Positions 41,958-49,581 of a DNA stretch of 64,000 nt are shown here, piece after piece (within the stretch, counting starts at the first letter, position 1; the number at the start of each line of letters is the position of its first letter). The position numbers and the translations under genes were made by a program. Under the pieces are notes generated by a model. It saw only the letters and a program-made list of their open reading frames with translations. It ran no database searches and was not told the DNA's origin. The DNA is from Corynebacterium kalidii (GTDB lineage Bacteria > Actinomycetota > Actinomycetes > Mycobacteriales > Mycobacteriaceae), in assembly GCF_022869005.1 (NCBI RefSeq), contig NZ_JALIEA010000010.1, positions 106,585 to 170,584 on the forward strand. Reading direction: 5' to 3'.

Positions 41958-42482
41958 CTACGGTGCAGACCGGATATCGGCGCTCCAGTTACCGGAACCG
42001 TCCTGCATCCACGCGATCGTGCCGTTCTCGAAGTCCTGGGTCCAGCCCTGCATGGCGTCGCCCGTCTCCGGGGCCGTGGGGAGGCCGATCTCGTTGTCCA
42101 GGCCGCCGTCATTGGCCCAGGTCTCACCGATCTTCCCGATGAGGGGGACGACGTCACCGTCGCCGTTCTCCACGGCCCAGCCGTGGTCGAACGTCGCCAG
42201 GGTCGCGCCGTTCCTGCTCTCGACGTTCTGCACCGCTCCCCACGGCCCCTGCTCGCCACCCGCCTCATCGTAGGCGGCCTGCAGGCCCTCCGTGAGTTCG
42301 GTGCCGGACGGTGCCTCCGTCGCGGAGCCGGAGGCCGACGACGTATCGGGTGCACCGCTCTCCGCTGCTGAACTCGTGTCCGGTGCTGTGTCAGAAGAGT
42401 CGTCCTGGTTGCATGCTGCGGCACCGAGAACGAGACCGCCTGCGACGAGAACTGTGGCTGTGCGCTTGAGATGGATCCTCAT
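41958..42482 (-). CDS. Lipoprotein with LGFP-like repeat
   Basis: 174 residues. Signal peptide with lipobox GAAAC (Cys24), a Ser/Thr/Asp/Ala-rich linker to about residue 65, then a segment with IGLPTAPE followed by GWTQDFENGTIAW. That pattern resembles LGFP repeats, which in corynebacteria attach proteins to the mycolyl-arabinogalactan wall. Role unknown. The neighbouring two microproteins also look envelope-related, but a link is only positional. Confidence 0.7.
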   Translation of the reverse strand: MRIHLKRTATVLVAGGLVLGAAACNQDDSSDTAPDTSSAAESGAPDTSSASGSATEAPSGTELTEGLQAAYDEAGGEQGPWGAVQNVESRNGATLATFDHGWAVENGDGDVVPLIGKIGETWANDGGLDNEIGLPTAPETGDAMQGWTQDFENGTIAWMQDGSGNWSADIRSAP

Positions 42483-42666
42483 GGTGGAACTGCCTTCCGT
42501 TGGTGAATCGCGGGTTGACGTTCACGCACCGTTGTACATCATCGCTGCGGAACTCGCAGCGTGTCGGCACCATATTCCAGCGTTCTCATTTGTGGAGGAA
42601 AAATTTCGCCTAGTGTAGATATCGTCATCACGACAATGGACACCTCACACAGTTGAAAGGCACAGC

Positions 42667-42846
42667 ATGGATTCTCTCATCGCCCTCATCGAGTCACTCG
42701 TCGACGTCGGTTCCTCCGCCCTGGACCTCGGTTCCTCGGTACTTTCCGGCGACGGATCGCTCGCCGTGGGCTCCTCCGCACTGGATCTCGGCTCCGCCAG
42801 TGTGCAGCTGAGCAGCGCAGGCTCCGACATCCTCCCGGGGAGCTGA
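42667..42846 (+). CDS. 59-aa acidic microprotein with GSS repeats (1 of 2)
   Basis: Starts MDSLIALIESLVDVGSSALD. Contains no Lys, Arg or His and seven acidic residues. The motif VGSSALDLGS occurs twice (about residues 14-23 and 34-43), followed by VQLSSAGSDIL. No signal peptide. GAAAGG precedes the ATG by eight bases. A paralogue lies 99 bases downstream. Size, acidity, lack of signal peptide and hydrophobic spacing recall corynebacterial PorA/PorH pore peptides, but no specific sequence match is claimed. Confidence 0.7.
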   Translation: MDSLIALIESLVDVGSSALDLGSSVLSGDGSLAVGSSALDLGSASVQLSSAGSDILPGS

Positions 42847-42870
42847 CCGGGGGTAGTCGTGGCGTTCCTG

Positions 42871-42898
42871 TTGCGGGAGGGGAAGGGGTGCCTAAAGT
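42871..42898 (+). promoter_or_regulatory. Candidate promoter of the second microprotein
   Basis: TTGCGG (42871-42876), 16 bases, TAAAGT (42893-42898). A 10-bp palindrome GCTGTACAGC follows at 42903-42912, in the position of the transcription start. Confidence 0.5.
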
Positions 42899-42945
42899 AG
42901 TCGCTGTACAGCGTCCGCTGGCACCCCTCTCACGAAAGGTCCACC

Positions 42946-43137
42946 ATGGATACTCTCATTGAACCCCTCATCAATCTCCTGACCTCGGTCGTCGGCCTCG
43001 GATCCTCGGTCGCCACCGGTAACCCCGTCGGCATCGGCTCGTCCACCCTGGAACTCGGTTCCTCGGCCATCGACCTGAGCAGTGCCGGCTCGTCCGTCCT
43101 GCAGCCGGGTGACGGCGCCGAAACCGCCGCCAACTGA
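42946..43137 (+). CDS. 63-aa acidic microprotein with GSS repeats (2 of 2)
   Basis: Starts MDTLIEPLINLLTSVVGLGS. Contains no Lys, Arg or His. The IGSSTLELGSS motif is followed by AIDLSSAGSSVLQPG, closely matching the C-terminal part of the 59-aa neighbour. The ATG has GAAAGG eight bases upstream, the same leader layout as the first gene. Clearly a tandem duplication, each copy with its own leader. Function unknown; pore-forming or surface peptide is the working guess. Confidence 0.72.
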   Translation: MDTLIEPLINLLTSVVGLGSSVATGNPVGIGSSTLELGSSAIDLSSAGSSVLQPGDGAETAAN

Positions 43138-43634
43138 TCAGGCGGTGCGGCGGTTGCGTACCGCCGCCGCACCGACCAGCAACACCCCGACCGCTATCCA
43201 GGCGAGCAGGACCCACACGGAGTAGGCGATTCCGGCGCCGATCGGCATGTACTGGCCGACGGCAGCCACTGCCAGCCCGTGGCGGTACCGGACAACGGGT
43301 TGGACACGAACAGGGTCAGCACGGCGCCGAGCGCCAGGCCGGGCCCCGACCAACGCCTCCAGTCCGAGGACGAACAACGACGTGCCCGCGATGCCCAACG
43401 CCAGGACGCCCGCCGTCGCCCAGCAGTTCCCGTCGAAGGTGCCGAAACCGAACTGGAGGACGGCCCCGGCAGCCAGGCCGGCTGCCAGGGAGAACAACGC
43501 AGCACCGAGGACACGGTGCAGGTCGCGCTTCTTCATCGCCGACACCATGCCGCCGAAGGCCAGGGGGAGGGCCAGTGCGCTGAGCCCGCCGGCCGTGGGG
43601 TCGTCATAGGTGGTGACCGCGACCTTCTCGTCGA
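43138..43634 (-). pseudogene. Remnant of a membrane permease gene, 5'-truncated and frameshifted
   Basis: Hydrophobic segments TAGGLSALALPLAFGG, GAALFSLAAGLAAG and AYSVWVLLAWIAVG lie in one frame, but the middle (about 43270-43350) reads correctly only in another frame, as PGLALGAVLTLFVSNPLSG and TATGWQWLP. Two indels are needed to restore one protein. NPLSG...WLP...GQYMP is a pattern of ABC-2-like membrane proteins often encoded beside TetR genes. The 5' end is lost at about 43635, where a truncated tetR begins on the other strand. Confidence 0.65.
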
Positions 43635-44123
43635 GTGTGGATACGCACCGTCGCCGCGGAAGTCGGGGTGGGCATCGGCACCCTCTACCGCCATTTCCCC
43701 ACGCGTGACGACCTGGTCATCGGCCTGATCGAGGAGATCGCCGACCGCGTCCTCACGATCATCCACCGGTACGGCGAGGGGGGACGGGACATGGGGGACA
43801 TGGCGTGGCTTCGTCCACGAGGTTGCGGAGCTGAAACTCGCCGCCCTGGCCGGCCGTACGGTCGCGGTCACGCCGGTCGACAGCCCGGTGTGGACCGCCA
43901 CCGAACCTCTCCGGGAGAAGTTCCTCGACGCGTACCGCGGAATCCTCGACCTCGCCGCGGACAGCGGCCTCGTGGACCCCGGCCTGACCGCATGGCGTTT
44001 CCACCTCGGGGTGGCCGCCGCCCCCTGCCCGAGAGGGCGCAGAGCTTCGCCCCCGGTCAGGCAGACTGGCTGGTCGACACGTTCATCACAGGACCCGCGG
44101 GTAGTTCCGCACCGCGCGGGTGA
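43635..44123 (+). pseudogene. TetR regulator remnant, N-terminally truncated with frameshifts
   Basis: Begins inside the helix-turn-helix: RTVAAEVGVGIGTLYRHFPT, followed by RDDLVIGLIEEIADRVL. After about 43805 the protein continues in another frame (FVHEVAELKLAALAGRTVAV and so on to about 44020), then returns to the first frame (PLPERAQSFAPGQADWLVDT). The first HTH helix and start codon are missing, the product of a deletion that joins it to the divergent permease remnant. Overlaps the alkZ-like 3' end. Confidence 0.75.
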
Positions 44124-44997
44124 CGTCCCGCTCGGCGGTGGCGCTCAACGCCCGGAACGGCTCCACCCCGGCCGTCGACCACGTGGCGACGAACCTGCCG
44201 CCGCGCACCACCGTCCGTCGGAACACACCCCGGTTACCCGGTGCGACCTGCTCATGGTGGGTCGGCGACAGGTACGTCAGCCGGTCGCGGTAGCCGAGCA
44301 TGATCTCGTCGAACGCCGGCAGGGCGAACGTCCCGTGCGCCCGCCGGCGCACCGCCGCCACCTCGTCGTACAGGCCGGGACGGTGGTGCAGCCCGTCGGT
44401 GGTCTCCACCTCGTCCGCGATCTCGGCGAAGGCCTCCTTCACCGTCCGCTGCGGCAGTTTCGTCCACCACGCGAAGTCCCGCAGGTCCGCCGGGCCGTGG
44501 CCGGTGAGGTAACGCAGCAGCAGTTCGGCCGCCGGTGAACGGTCCCCGGCGTAGGGCACCTGCGTGGCGGGGACGATGAGCTGGTCGGTGCCCTCGAAGG
44601 GTCCGTAGACCGCGGTGCCGTGCAGCATCATGTCGCGGATCATCAGGTAGCGGAACCCGGTGTCGTCCGGGAACCCGTGGCGGGCCCACAGGTCGCCGAG
44701 GGCCTTCCGGGTCAGGCCGGGGGAATCCAGGAAGACGTCGTGGGCCCGGGCGACCTCGGTCGGGACGACCCCCTCCTTCTCCCAGCGCCGGGCGGACTCG
44801 CGCCGCTGCTGCCCGGCGCAGAGTTCGGTGACCCAGCCGGCGTCGCGGGCGGACACGGCGAACACGGTGGAGCGCATCGGGTACCCGCGGACGACGTCAC
44901 CGGAGTCGAAGGCACCGCGCACGTCGGTGCCCCGTGGCAGCCGCAGGGCGAGGGAGCTGAGCACCCCCGTCAGGTCCTGGCCCTGCACCGGCCCCAT
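44086..44997 (-). CDS. AlkZ/YcaQ-like winged-helix DNA glycosylase family protein
   Basis: 303 residues from ATG at 44997. Belongs to the HTH_42 family: the QxQ motif (VQGQD) at residues 4-8, then RSTVFAVSARDAGWVTELCA, and the C-terminal GRFVATW strand. Family members include AlkZ, which unhooks DNA interstrand crosslinks. The family-like N-terminus continues upstream in frame (ALSRDLLEARLVAQRLLTPA) to about 45085 with no ATG, GTG or TTG, so the annotated start is probably too short or the true start is unusual. Confidence 0.75.
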   Translation of the reverse strand: MGPVQGQDLTGVLSSLALRLPRGTDVRGAFDSGDVVRGYPMRSTVFAVSARDAGWVTELCAGQQRRESARRWEKEGVVPTEVARAHDVFLDSPGLTRKALGDLWARHGFPDDTGFRYLMIRDMMLHGTAVYGPFEGTDQLIVPATQVPYAGDRSPAAELLLRYLTGHGPADLRDFAWWTKLPQRTVKEAFAEIADEVETTDGLHHRPGLYDEVAAVRRRAHGTFALPAFDEIMLGYRDRLTYLSPTHHEQVAPGNRGVFRRTVVRGGRFVATWSTAGVEPFRALSATAERDVTRAVRNYPRVL

Positions 44998-44999
44998 GG

Positions 45000-45072
45000 C
45001 CTCGAGGAGGTCGACGGCCGAGTCCGCCGGCGTGAGCAGGCGTTGCGCGACCAGCCGCGCCTCGAGGAGGTC
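45000..45072 (-). repeat. 13-bp direct repeat, 60-bp period
   Basis: CCTCGAGGAGGTC occurs at 45000-45012 and 45060-45072. Both copies encode DLLEA in the alkZ-like frame; the second lies at the junction with the esterase gene. Confidence 0.7.
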
Positions 45073-45073
45073 T

Positions 45074-45967
45074 CTAGACAGCGCGCGACATCCGGTCGGC
45101 GATGTAGGTCGAGCCCTTCAGCGACGGGTGGATCATCATGTTGTAGTTCGGGGTGGTGGTGTCGATGATCCCGGCGACGTAGCGGTCCCGGTCGGGCGAG
45201 CAGGTGGCGTTGCCGGCCGTCTCGGTCTTCAGGTCCACGAACGACGCCCCGATCTGGCGGGCGGCCTCCTGCTGGTTGCCGCGCAGCCACTTCTCCACGT
45301 CGGCGAGCACCGGGATCGGCAGGCCGGCGGGGAAGTTCGGGACGACATTGGCGAAGCAGAACATCCCGTTGGAGGTGATGGCCATCTGCCCGGTCATCAC
45401 GATCTTCGCGCCGGGGGCGGCGGCGCGCACCTTGGCAGCGGCGGCCCGGACGTCCGCGAGGTAGCGGTTGCGCACGTCCCCGGGGTTCAGGAAGTCCGCG
45501 CCGTTGTCCGTGCCGCCGGGGCCGAAGTTGTTCATGCCGTAGTTCAGGACCACGGTGCGCGTCCCGCCGTGGATGTCGCCGGCCCGCACGGCCCGGTCGA
45601 TACGCCCCAGGGCGCTGTGGGAGGTCAGCCCGGAGCAGGACCAGTCGTTCACGGTGCCGCCGTGGCGCTGCTGCATCAGCCGCGGCCAGTTGTTCGGCGC
45701 CTGCAGGCAGTTGCCGGTGACGGGGTAGTTGTCCGGCACGAACCCGTCGATACCGCGCAGGGTGTTGTAGTACTGGTCGGGGTTCGCCGCGTAGGAGTCG
45801 CCCACCACCACGACGTTGCCGGCCGGTGCGGCGGTGGCGGCGGGGGCGGCGATGAGCGAGCCCAGTCCGACGGACAGTGCCCCGGCGACCGCCAGGGCGC
45901 CGGCCCGCACGGTCCGCGCGAAGCGGCGGCGGTGTCCGGGGGTACGGGTGTCTTTGCTGGTGGTCAC
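45074..45967 (-). CDS. Secreted SGNH hydrolase (GDSL lipase/esterase)
   Basis: 297 residues from GTG. Signal peptide with AxA cleavage near residue 47. Block I GDSYAANP (Ser58), block III-like GMNNFGPGG and the C-terminal IHPSLKG His region fit an SGNH esterase; six Cys suggest disulfides. Likely acts on envelope lipids or host/environmental esters outside the cell. Transcribed ahead of the alkZ-like gene on the same strand. Confidence 0.85.
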   Translation of the reverse strand: MTTSKDTRTPGHRRRFARTVRAGALAVAGALSVGLGSLIAAPAATAAPAGNVVVVGDSYAANPDQYYNTLRGIDGFVPDNYPVTGNCLQAPNNWPRLMQQRHGGTVNDWSCSGLTSHSALGRIDRAVRAGDIHGGTRTVVLNYGMNNFGPGGTDNGADFLNPGDVRNRYLADVRAAAAKVRAAAPGAKIVMTGQMAITSNGMFCFANVVPNFPAGLPIPVLADVEKWLRGNQQEAARQIGASFVDLKTETAGNATCSPDRDRYVAGIIDTTTPNYNMMIHPSLKGSTYIADRMSRAV

Positions 45968-46098
45968 GTCGTTCGTCCTCTCGAAACGCAGTCGGGGTTC
46001 CGATGCGCAGGTGTGAAACAGTCAGAAACAGTCTAAGGCGTCCCAACGTCCCGGTGTCACCGACCGTTACGTCCGCCGTCCGTGGAAGAATCACCGGT

Positions 46099-47127
46099 AT
46101 GACCGAGATCGCGGACGACAGGACCACAGCCGACCAGGCGCTACGCCATCTGCGAACGGGCGGGTCGTTGCTCTGGACCGGGGACTTCCACAACGGCCGG
46201 CAACTGCTCAAGGCCGTCGACCGTCGGCTGGCCAGGAGGGCGGCGACGCGGCGGGCACCGCAGGACGCGGCGGCCCTGTTCCTCCGGCAGCGCGCCGACC
46301 GCGCCGAGCGGGCGGACGTCCTGGGCCGCGTCCTCGTGGAACTGGGGGAGGACCACAGCCTGGACCTGCGGCGTGCCCCGGACGTCCGCGACGCCTGCCG
46401 GCACGCCTACGGGACGCCCGGGCCGCGGACGGTGCCGTTCACCGAACTCCAGGGGGTGCTCGGCGCCTGGCAGTGGCACCAGCGGGGCGTGTGGGTCGAG
46501 GAGCTCGGGGACCTCGTCCACCCGGACTACGGCGTGTTCTCCCCGACGCGCAGCGAGTACGTCGGCCTCGTCGCCGGTCTCGCCGACGAGGCGGCCGGGC
46601 GTGGGGTCCTGGAGATCGGGACGGGGACCGGTGTCCTCGCCGCCGTCCTGGCACGTCACGGGGCGTCGGTGACCGCGACCGACGTCAGCCCACGGGCCGT
46701 GGCCTGCGCCCGCCGGAACCTGGAGCGGCTCGGTTGTGCGGCCGAGGTGGTCGAGGCGGACCTGTGGCCGGCGGGGCACCGTGCGGACGTGGTGGTGTTC
46801 AACCCGCCGTGGCTGCCGGGGACACCGACCTCTGACCTGGAGCTGGGGATCTACGACGCCGACTCCGGCGCGCTGCGGCGTTTCCTCGCCGGGCTCGCCG
46901 ACCACCTGACCGACGGCGGCGAGGGGTGGCTGGTGCTCTCCGACCTGGCCGAGCACCTGGGCCTGCGTACCCGGGAGCAGCTGGAGGGGTGGATCGCCGA
47001 GGGTGGTCTGCGCGTCGTCGGGCGGGAGGACACCGCCCCGCGGCACCCCAGGGTGCGCGACGCCGACGACCCGCTGCACGTCGCCCGGTCCCGCGAGGTC
47101 ACCTCGTTGTGGCGGCTGCGGGGCTAA
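46099..47127 (+). CDS. Class I SAM-dependent methyltransferase, PrmC-like
   Basis: 342 residues from ATG at 46099. N-terminal 150 residues are an unassigned leader domain. The SAM-binding motif VLEIGTGTGVLAAVLA is near residue 174 and the NPPW motif (FNPPWLPG) typical of N5-glutamine or N6-adenine methyltransferases near 236. The leader differs from PrmC. Target unknown. Convergent overlap of four bases with the next gene. Confidence 0.75.
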   Translation: MTEIADDRTTADQALRHLRTGGSLLWTGDFHNGRQLLKAVDRRLARRAATRRAPQDAAALFLRQRADRAERADVLGRVLVELGEDHSLDLRRAPDVRDACRHAYGTPGPRTVPFTELQGVLGAWQWHQRGVWVEELGDLVHPDYGVFSPTRSEYVGLVAGLADEAAGRGVLEIGTGTGVLAAVLARHGASVTATDVSPRAVACARRNLERLGCAAEVVEADLWPAGHRADVVVFNPPWLPGTPTSDLELGIYDADSGALRRFLAGLADHLTDGGEGWLVLSDLAEHLGLRTREQLEGWIAEGGLRVVGREDTAPRHPRVRDADDPLHVARSREVTSLWRLRG

Positions 47128-47573
47128 CGCTTCCGGCGGTAGTAGACCTGGCGGCGGACCCGGGCGACGGTGTCACCGTCCTCGTCGGTGACGTCGACGT
47201 CGAACCAGTGCAGGTACTTCCCGCCGTCGGCGGTGCGTTCCCGGATGAGTTCGTAGGTGGCGTCGTCGATGCGCATGTCCGCGGTGATGGTGCCGCGGCC
47301 CGGTTTCACGAAGTCGACCTCGGCCTTGACGTCCCACACGTTGTAGCCGCCACCCAGGCGGGCCATCGAGGCGAGCATGTAGAACGGGTCGGTCATCGAC
47401 AGGATGGTGCCGCCGAACGCGGTGCCGACGGCGTTCTTCGTCAGCCGTCCGGGACGGTGGGTCACGACGACGCGGGAACCGTCGTCGGCGAACTCCCTGA
47501 TCTTCACCCCGGCGCCGAGGTACGGCGGCCAGAACTGCATGAAACGGCGGAGTTGTCGTGGTGAGAAGGCCAT
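47124..47573 (-). CDS. DUF4442 hotdog-fold thioesterase-like protein
   Basis: 149 residues from ATG at 47573. LTKNAVGTAFGGTILSMTDP matches the hotdog helix region of DUF4442/YiiD C-terminal proteins (key residues NAVGTAFGG). These proteins resemble acyl-CoA thioesterases; activity here is not shown. Diverges from the phosphodiesterase gene with a 139-bp gap. Confidence 0.8.
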   Translation of the reverse strand: MAFSPRQLRRFMQFWPPYLGAGVKIREFADDGSRVVVTHRPGRLTKNAVGTAFGGTILSMTDPFYMLASMARLGGGYNVWDVKAEVDFVKPGRGTITADMRIDDATYELIRERTADGGKYLHWFDVDVTDEDGDTVARVRRQVYYRRKR

Positions 47574-47712
47574 ACCCGTGTGTACCACTGTAGGCAACGT
47601 GTTTCCTACGATTCGGTGATCATCCGGAACGTCACGCCGGTCCACCCGGCGGACGGCACGTCGGGGCGCTAGCGTCATCGACGGTATTGCACCCCGACGT
47701 CCCAGGAGACAC

Positions 47713-48669
47713 ATGTTCCGCACCCTCACCGCCCTGCTCACCCTCGTGGCCGCCACGACACCCGTCGCCGTGGCGGACCCGCCGACCGGCAGCCTGGGGA
47801 CGTCGCAGGTGGCACCCGCGGACAACCTGCCGTCCACCTTCGACCTGCAGGCACACCGCGGCGGCCGCGGGGAGCACACCGAGGAGTCCCGGGCCGCCTT
47901 CGGGCACGCCCTGGAGCTCGGGGTGACCACCCTGGAACTCGACGTCCACCTGTCGGCGGACGGCGTCCCCGTCGTCTGGCACGACGCCTCGGTCCAGGCG
48001 GACAAGTGCACCGGTGACTACGTGGGCCAGGACGTCCACGACCTCACCTGGGAGCAGCTGCAGACCCTGAACTGCAACCTGCCCCTGGCGGACTACCCCG
48101 AGGCCGTCCACGCCGCGGACAACCGGATGCTGCAGCTCACCGACGTCTTCGACATCGCCGCCCGGGACCCGCAGGTGTACTTCAACATCGAGACGAAGAT
48201 CGAGGCGGAGGCCCCGGAACGCTCGGCACCGGCCGGACAGTACGTCGACGCCATCCTCGATGCCGCGGAGGACGCCGGGACCACCGACCGCATCGCCGTC
48301 CAGTCCTTCGACTGGTCGTCCCTGCCGCTGGTCCGCGAGCGGGCGCCGCAGGTCCCGCTGGTCGCACTGTGGGACGAGACCACCTGGACGGCGGACTCGC
48401 CTTACCTGGGACCGGTGGACTACGGGGACGGGGACGTCCTCGCCGCCGCGCGGAACCTGGGTGTCGAGGTGCTGAGTCCGGGGTTCCGTGCGGTCGAGCC
48501 GTCCTTCGTCGCGCAGGCGCAGGAGGCCGGGTTCCGGGTGGTGCCGTGGACGGTCAACGAGGCCGCCGACATGGAGCGGTACCTCGACGCCGGGGTGGAC
48601 GGGATCATCACCGACTACCCGACGCGGCTGGCGGGGATCCTCGAGGAGCGCGGGATCGCCTACCGCTGA
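47713..48669 (+). CDS. Secreted glycerophosphodiester phosphodiesterase
   Basis: 318 residues with an N-terminal signal peptide. The GDPD catalytic motifs are HRGG (48-51) and ELDVHLSADGVPVVWHD (Glu/Asp metal ligands and catalytic His). A C-terminal VVPWTVNEAADMERYLDAGVDGIITDYP is typical (key residues PWTVN, DGIITDYP). Releases glycerol phosphate from phospholipid head groups outside the cell. RBS AGGAG nine bases before the ATG. Confidence 0.9.
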   Translation: MFRTLTALLTLVAATTPVAVADPPTGSLGTSQVAPADNLPSTFDLQAHRGGRGEHTEESRAAFGHALELGVTTLELDVHLSADGVPVVWHDASVQADKCTGDYVGQDVHDLTWEQLQTLNCNLPLADYPEAVHAADNRMLQLTDVFDIAARDPQVYFNIETKIEAEAPERSAPAGQYVDAILDAAEDAGTTDRIAVQSFDWSSLPLVRERAPQVPLVALWDETTWTADSPYLGPVDYGDGDVLAAARNLGVEVLSPGFRAVEPSFVAQAQEAGFRVVPWTVNEAADMERYLDAGVDGIITDYPTRLAGILEERGIAYR

Positions 48670-48693
48670 GTAGCGTCCAATACAGAAAACCGC

Positions 48694-48722
48694 GGACAAG
48701 GCGGGCCCCGGGAATGTATGTT
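48694..48722 (+). promoter_or_regulatory. Candidate promoter giving a leaderless SDR mRNA
   Basis: TATGTT (48717-48722) lies seven bases before the A of the SDR ATG at 48730; a weak -35 GGACAA (48694-48699) is 17 bases upstream. Confidence 0.35.
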
Positions 48723-48729
48723 TCGGTAC

Positions 48730-49506
48730 ATGACCGCAAACAAGAGCATTTTCATCTCGGGTGGCGCCGCCGGCATCGGCCGTGAGGTGGCACTGAAGTT
48801 CCGCGACGCCGGCTGGACCGTCGGCGCCTACGACATCGACGAACAGGGTCTTGAGCTGCTCAAGGAGCAGTACCCCGACATCGTCACCGGGCGCCTGGAC
48901 GTCACCGACTACGCCTCCTGGGAGCAGGCCCTGGCGGATTTCACCTCCCACACCGGCGGGAAGCTCGACGTCCTCGACAACAACGCCGGCATCATCGGCG
49001 ACCACGACATCGCCGAGCAGGCCCCCGGCCTCATCGCCAAGCAGATCGAGATCAACTGCACCGGCGTCACCTTCGGCGCCCGCGCGGCCCACCCGTACCT
49101 GAAGAACACCAAGGGCTCGCACATGGTGACCATGGGCTCGGCGTCCGGCATCTACGGCCAGCCGCACATCACCCCGTACTCCGCGTCGAAGTTCTACGTC
49201 CACGGATTCACCCAGGCCATGAGCCTGGAGTGGCGTAAGGACAAGATCCGCGTGGTCAACATCATGCCGCTGTGGGTCAAGACCAAGCTCGCGGACGTCG
49301 AGGCGGCCTCCACCAAGCGTCTCGGCGTGCGGATCCGGACCGAGGACGTCGCCGACGCCGTGTGGAAGTCGGTGCATCCGAGGAACTGGCTCGAGCGTCA
49401 GCGCCAGGACTACTCCGTGTCCTTCCCGGACCTGGCCCTGCGCCTGGCCGCCCGCTTCTCCCCGGCGCCGGTCTCCCGCCAGTTCAACAAGATCATCGCC
49501 GGCTGA
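48730..49506 (+). CDS. Short-chain dehydrogenase/reductase
   Basis: 258 residues from ATG at 48730 (48718 is possible). Cofactor motif GGAAGIG (11-17), the NNAG segment and catalytic YSASK with the preceding GSAS Ser. The Asp after the second strand (YDIDE) suggests NAD preference. Substrate unknown. No ribosome-binding site precedes the ATG, consistent with a leaderless transcript. Confidence 0.88.
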   Translation: MTANKSIFISGGAAGIGREVALKFRDAGWTVGAYDIDEQGLELLKEQYPDIVTGRLDVTDYASWEQALADFTSHTGGKLDVLDNNAGIIGDHDIAEQAPGLIAKQIEINCTGVTFGARAAHPYLKNTKGSHMVTMGSASGIYGQPHITPYSASKFYVHGFTQAMSLEWRKDKIRVVNIMPLWVKTKLADVEAASTKRLGVRIRTEDVADAVWKSVHPRNWLERQRQDYSVSFPDLALRLAARFSPAPVSRQFNKIIAG

Positions 49507-49526
49507 CCCGTGACAACTGTCACGGG
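49507..49526. promoter_or_regulatory. 20-bp palindrome before the ABC/two-component operon
   Basis: CCCGTGACA (49507-49515), AC, TGTCACGGG (49518-49526): a perfect palindrome starting at the SDR stop codon, followed by a half site CCGTGACAC at 49531. Operator for the response regulator, or a weak terminator of the SDR gene. Confidence 0.55.
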
Positions 49527-49581
49527 CAGACCGTGACACAGGGGAGAGGTGCCGCCCGCGGTCCCGCTGTTGAGTGGGGGT

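Noticed and set aside
42667-43137. Naming the microproteins PorA/PorH
   Set aside because: General features agree but no residue-level match to the known pore peptides could be shown.
43138-43548. 136-aa membrane protein as an intact gene
   Set aside because: The middle segment is Arg-rich in this frame and hydrophobic with family-like motifs in the next frame, so it is a frameshifted remnant.
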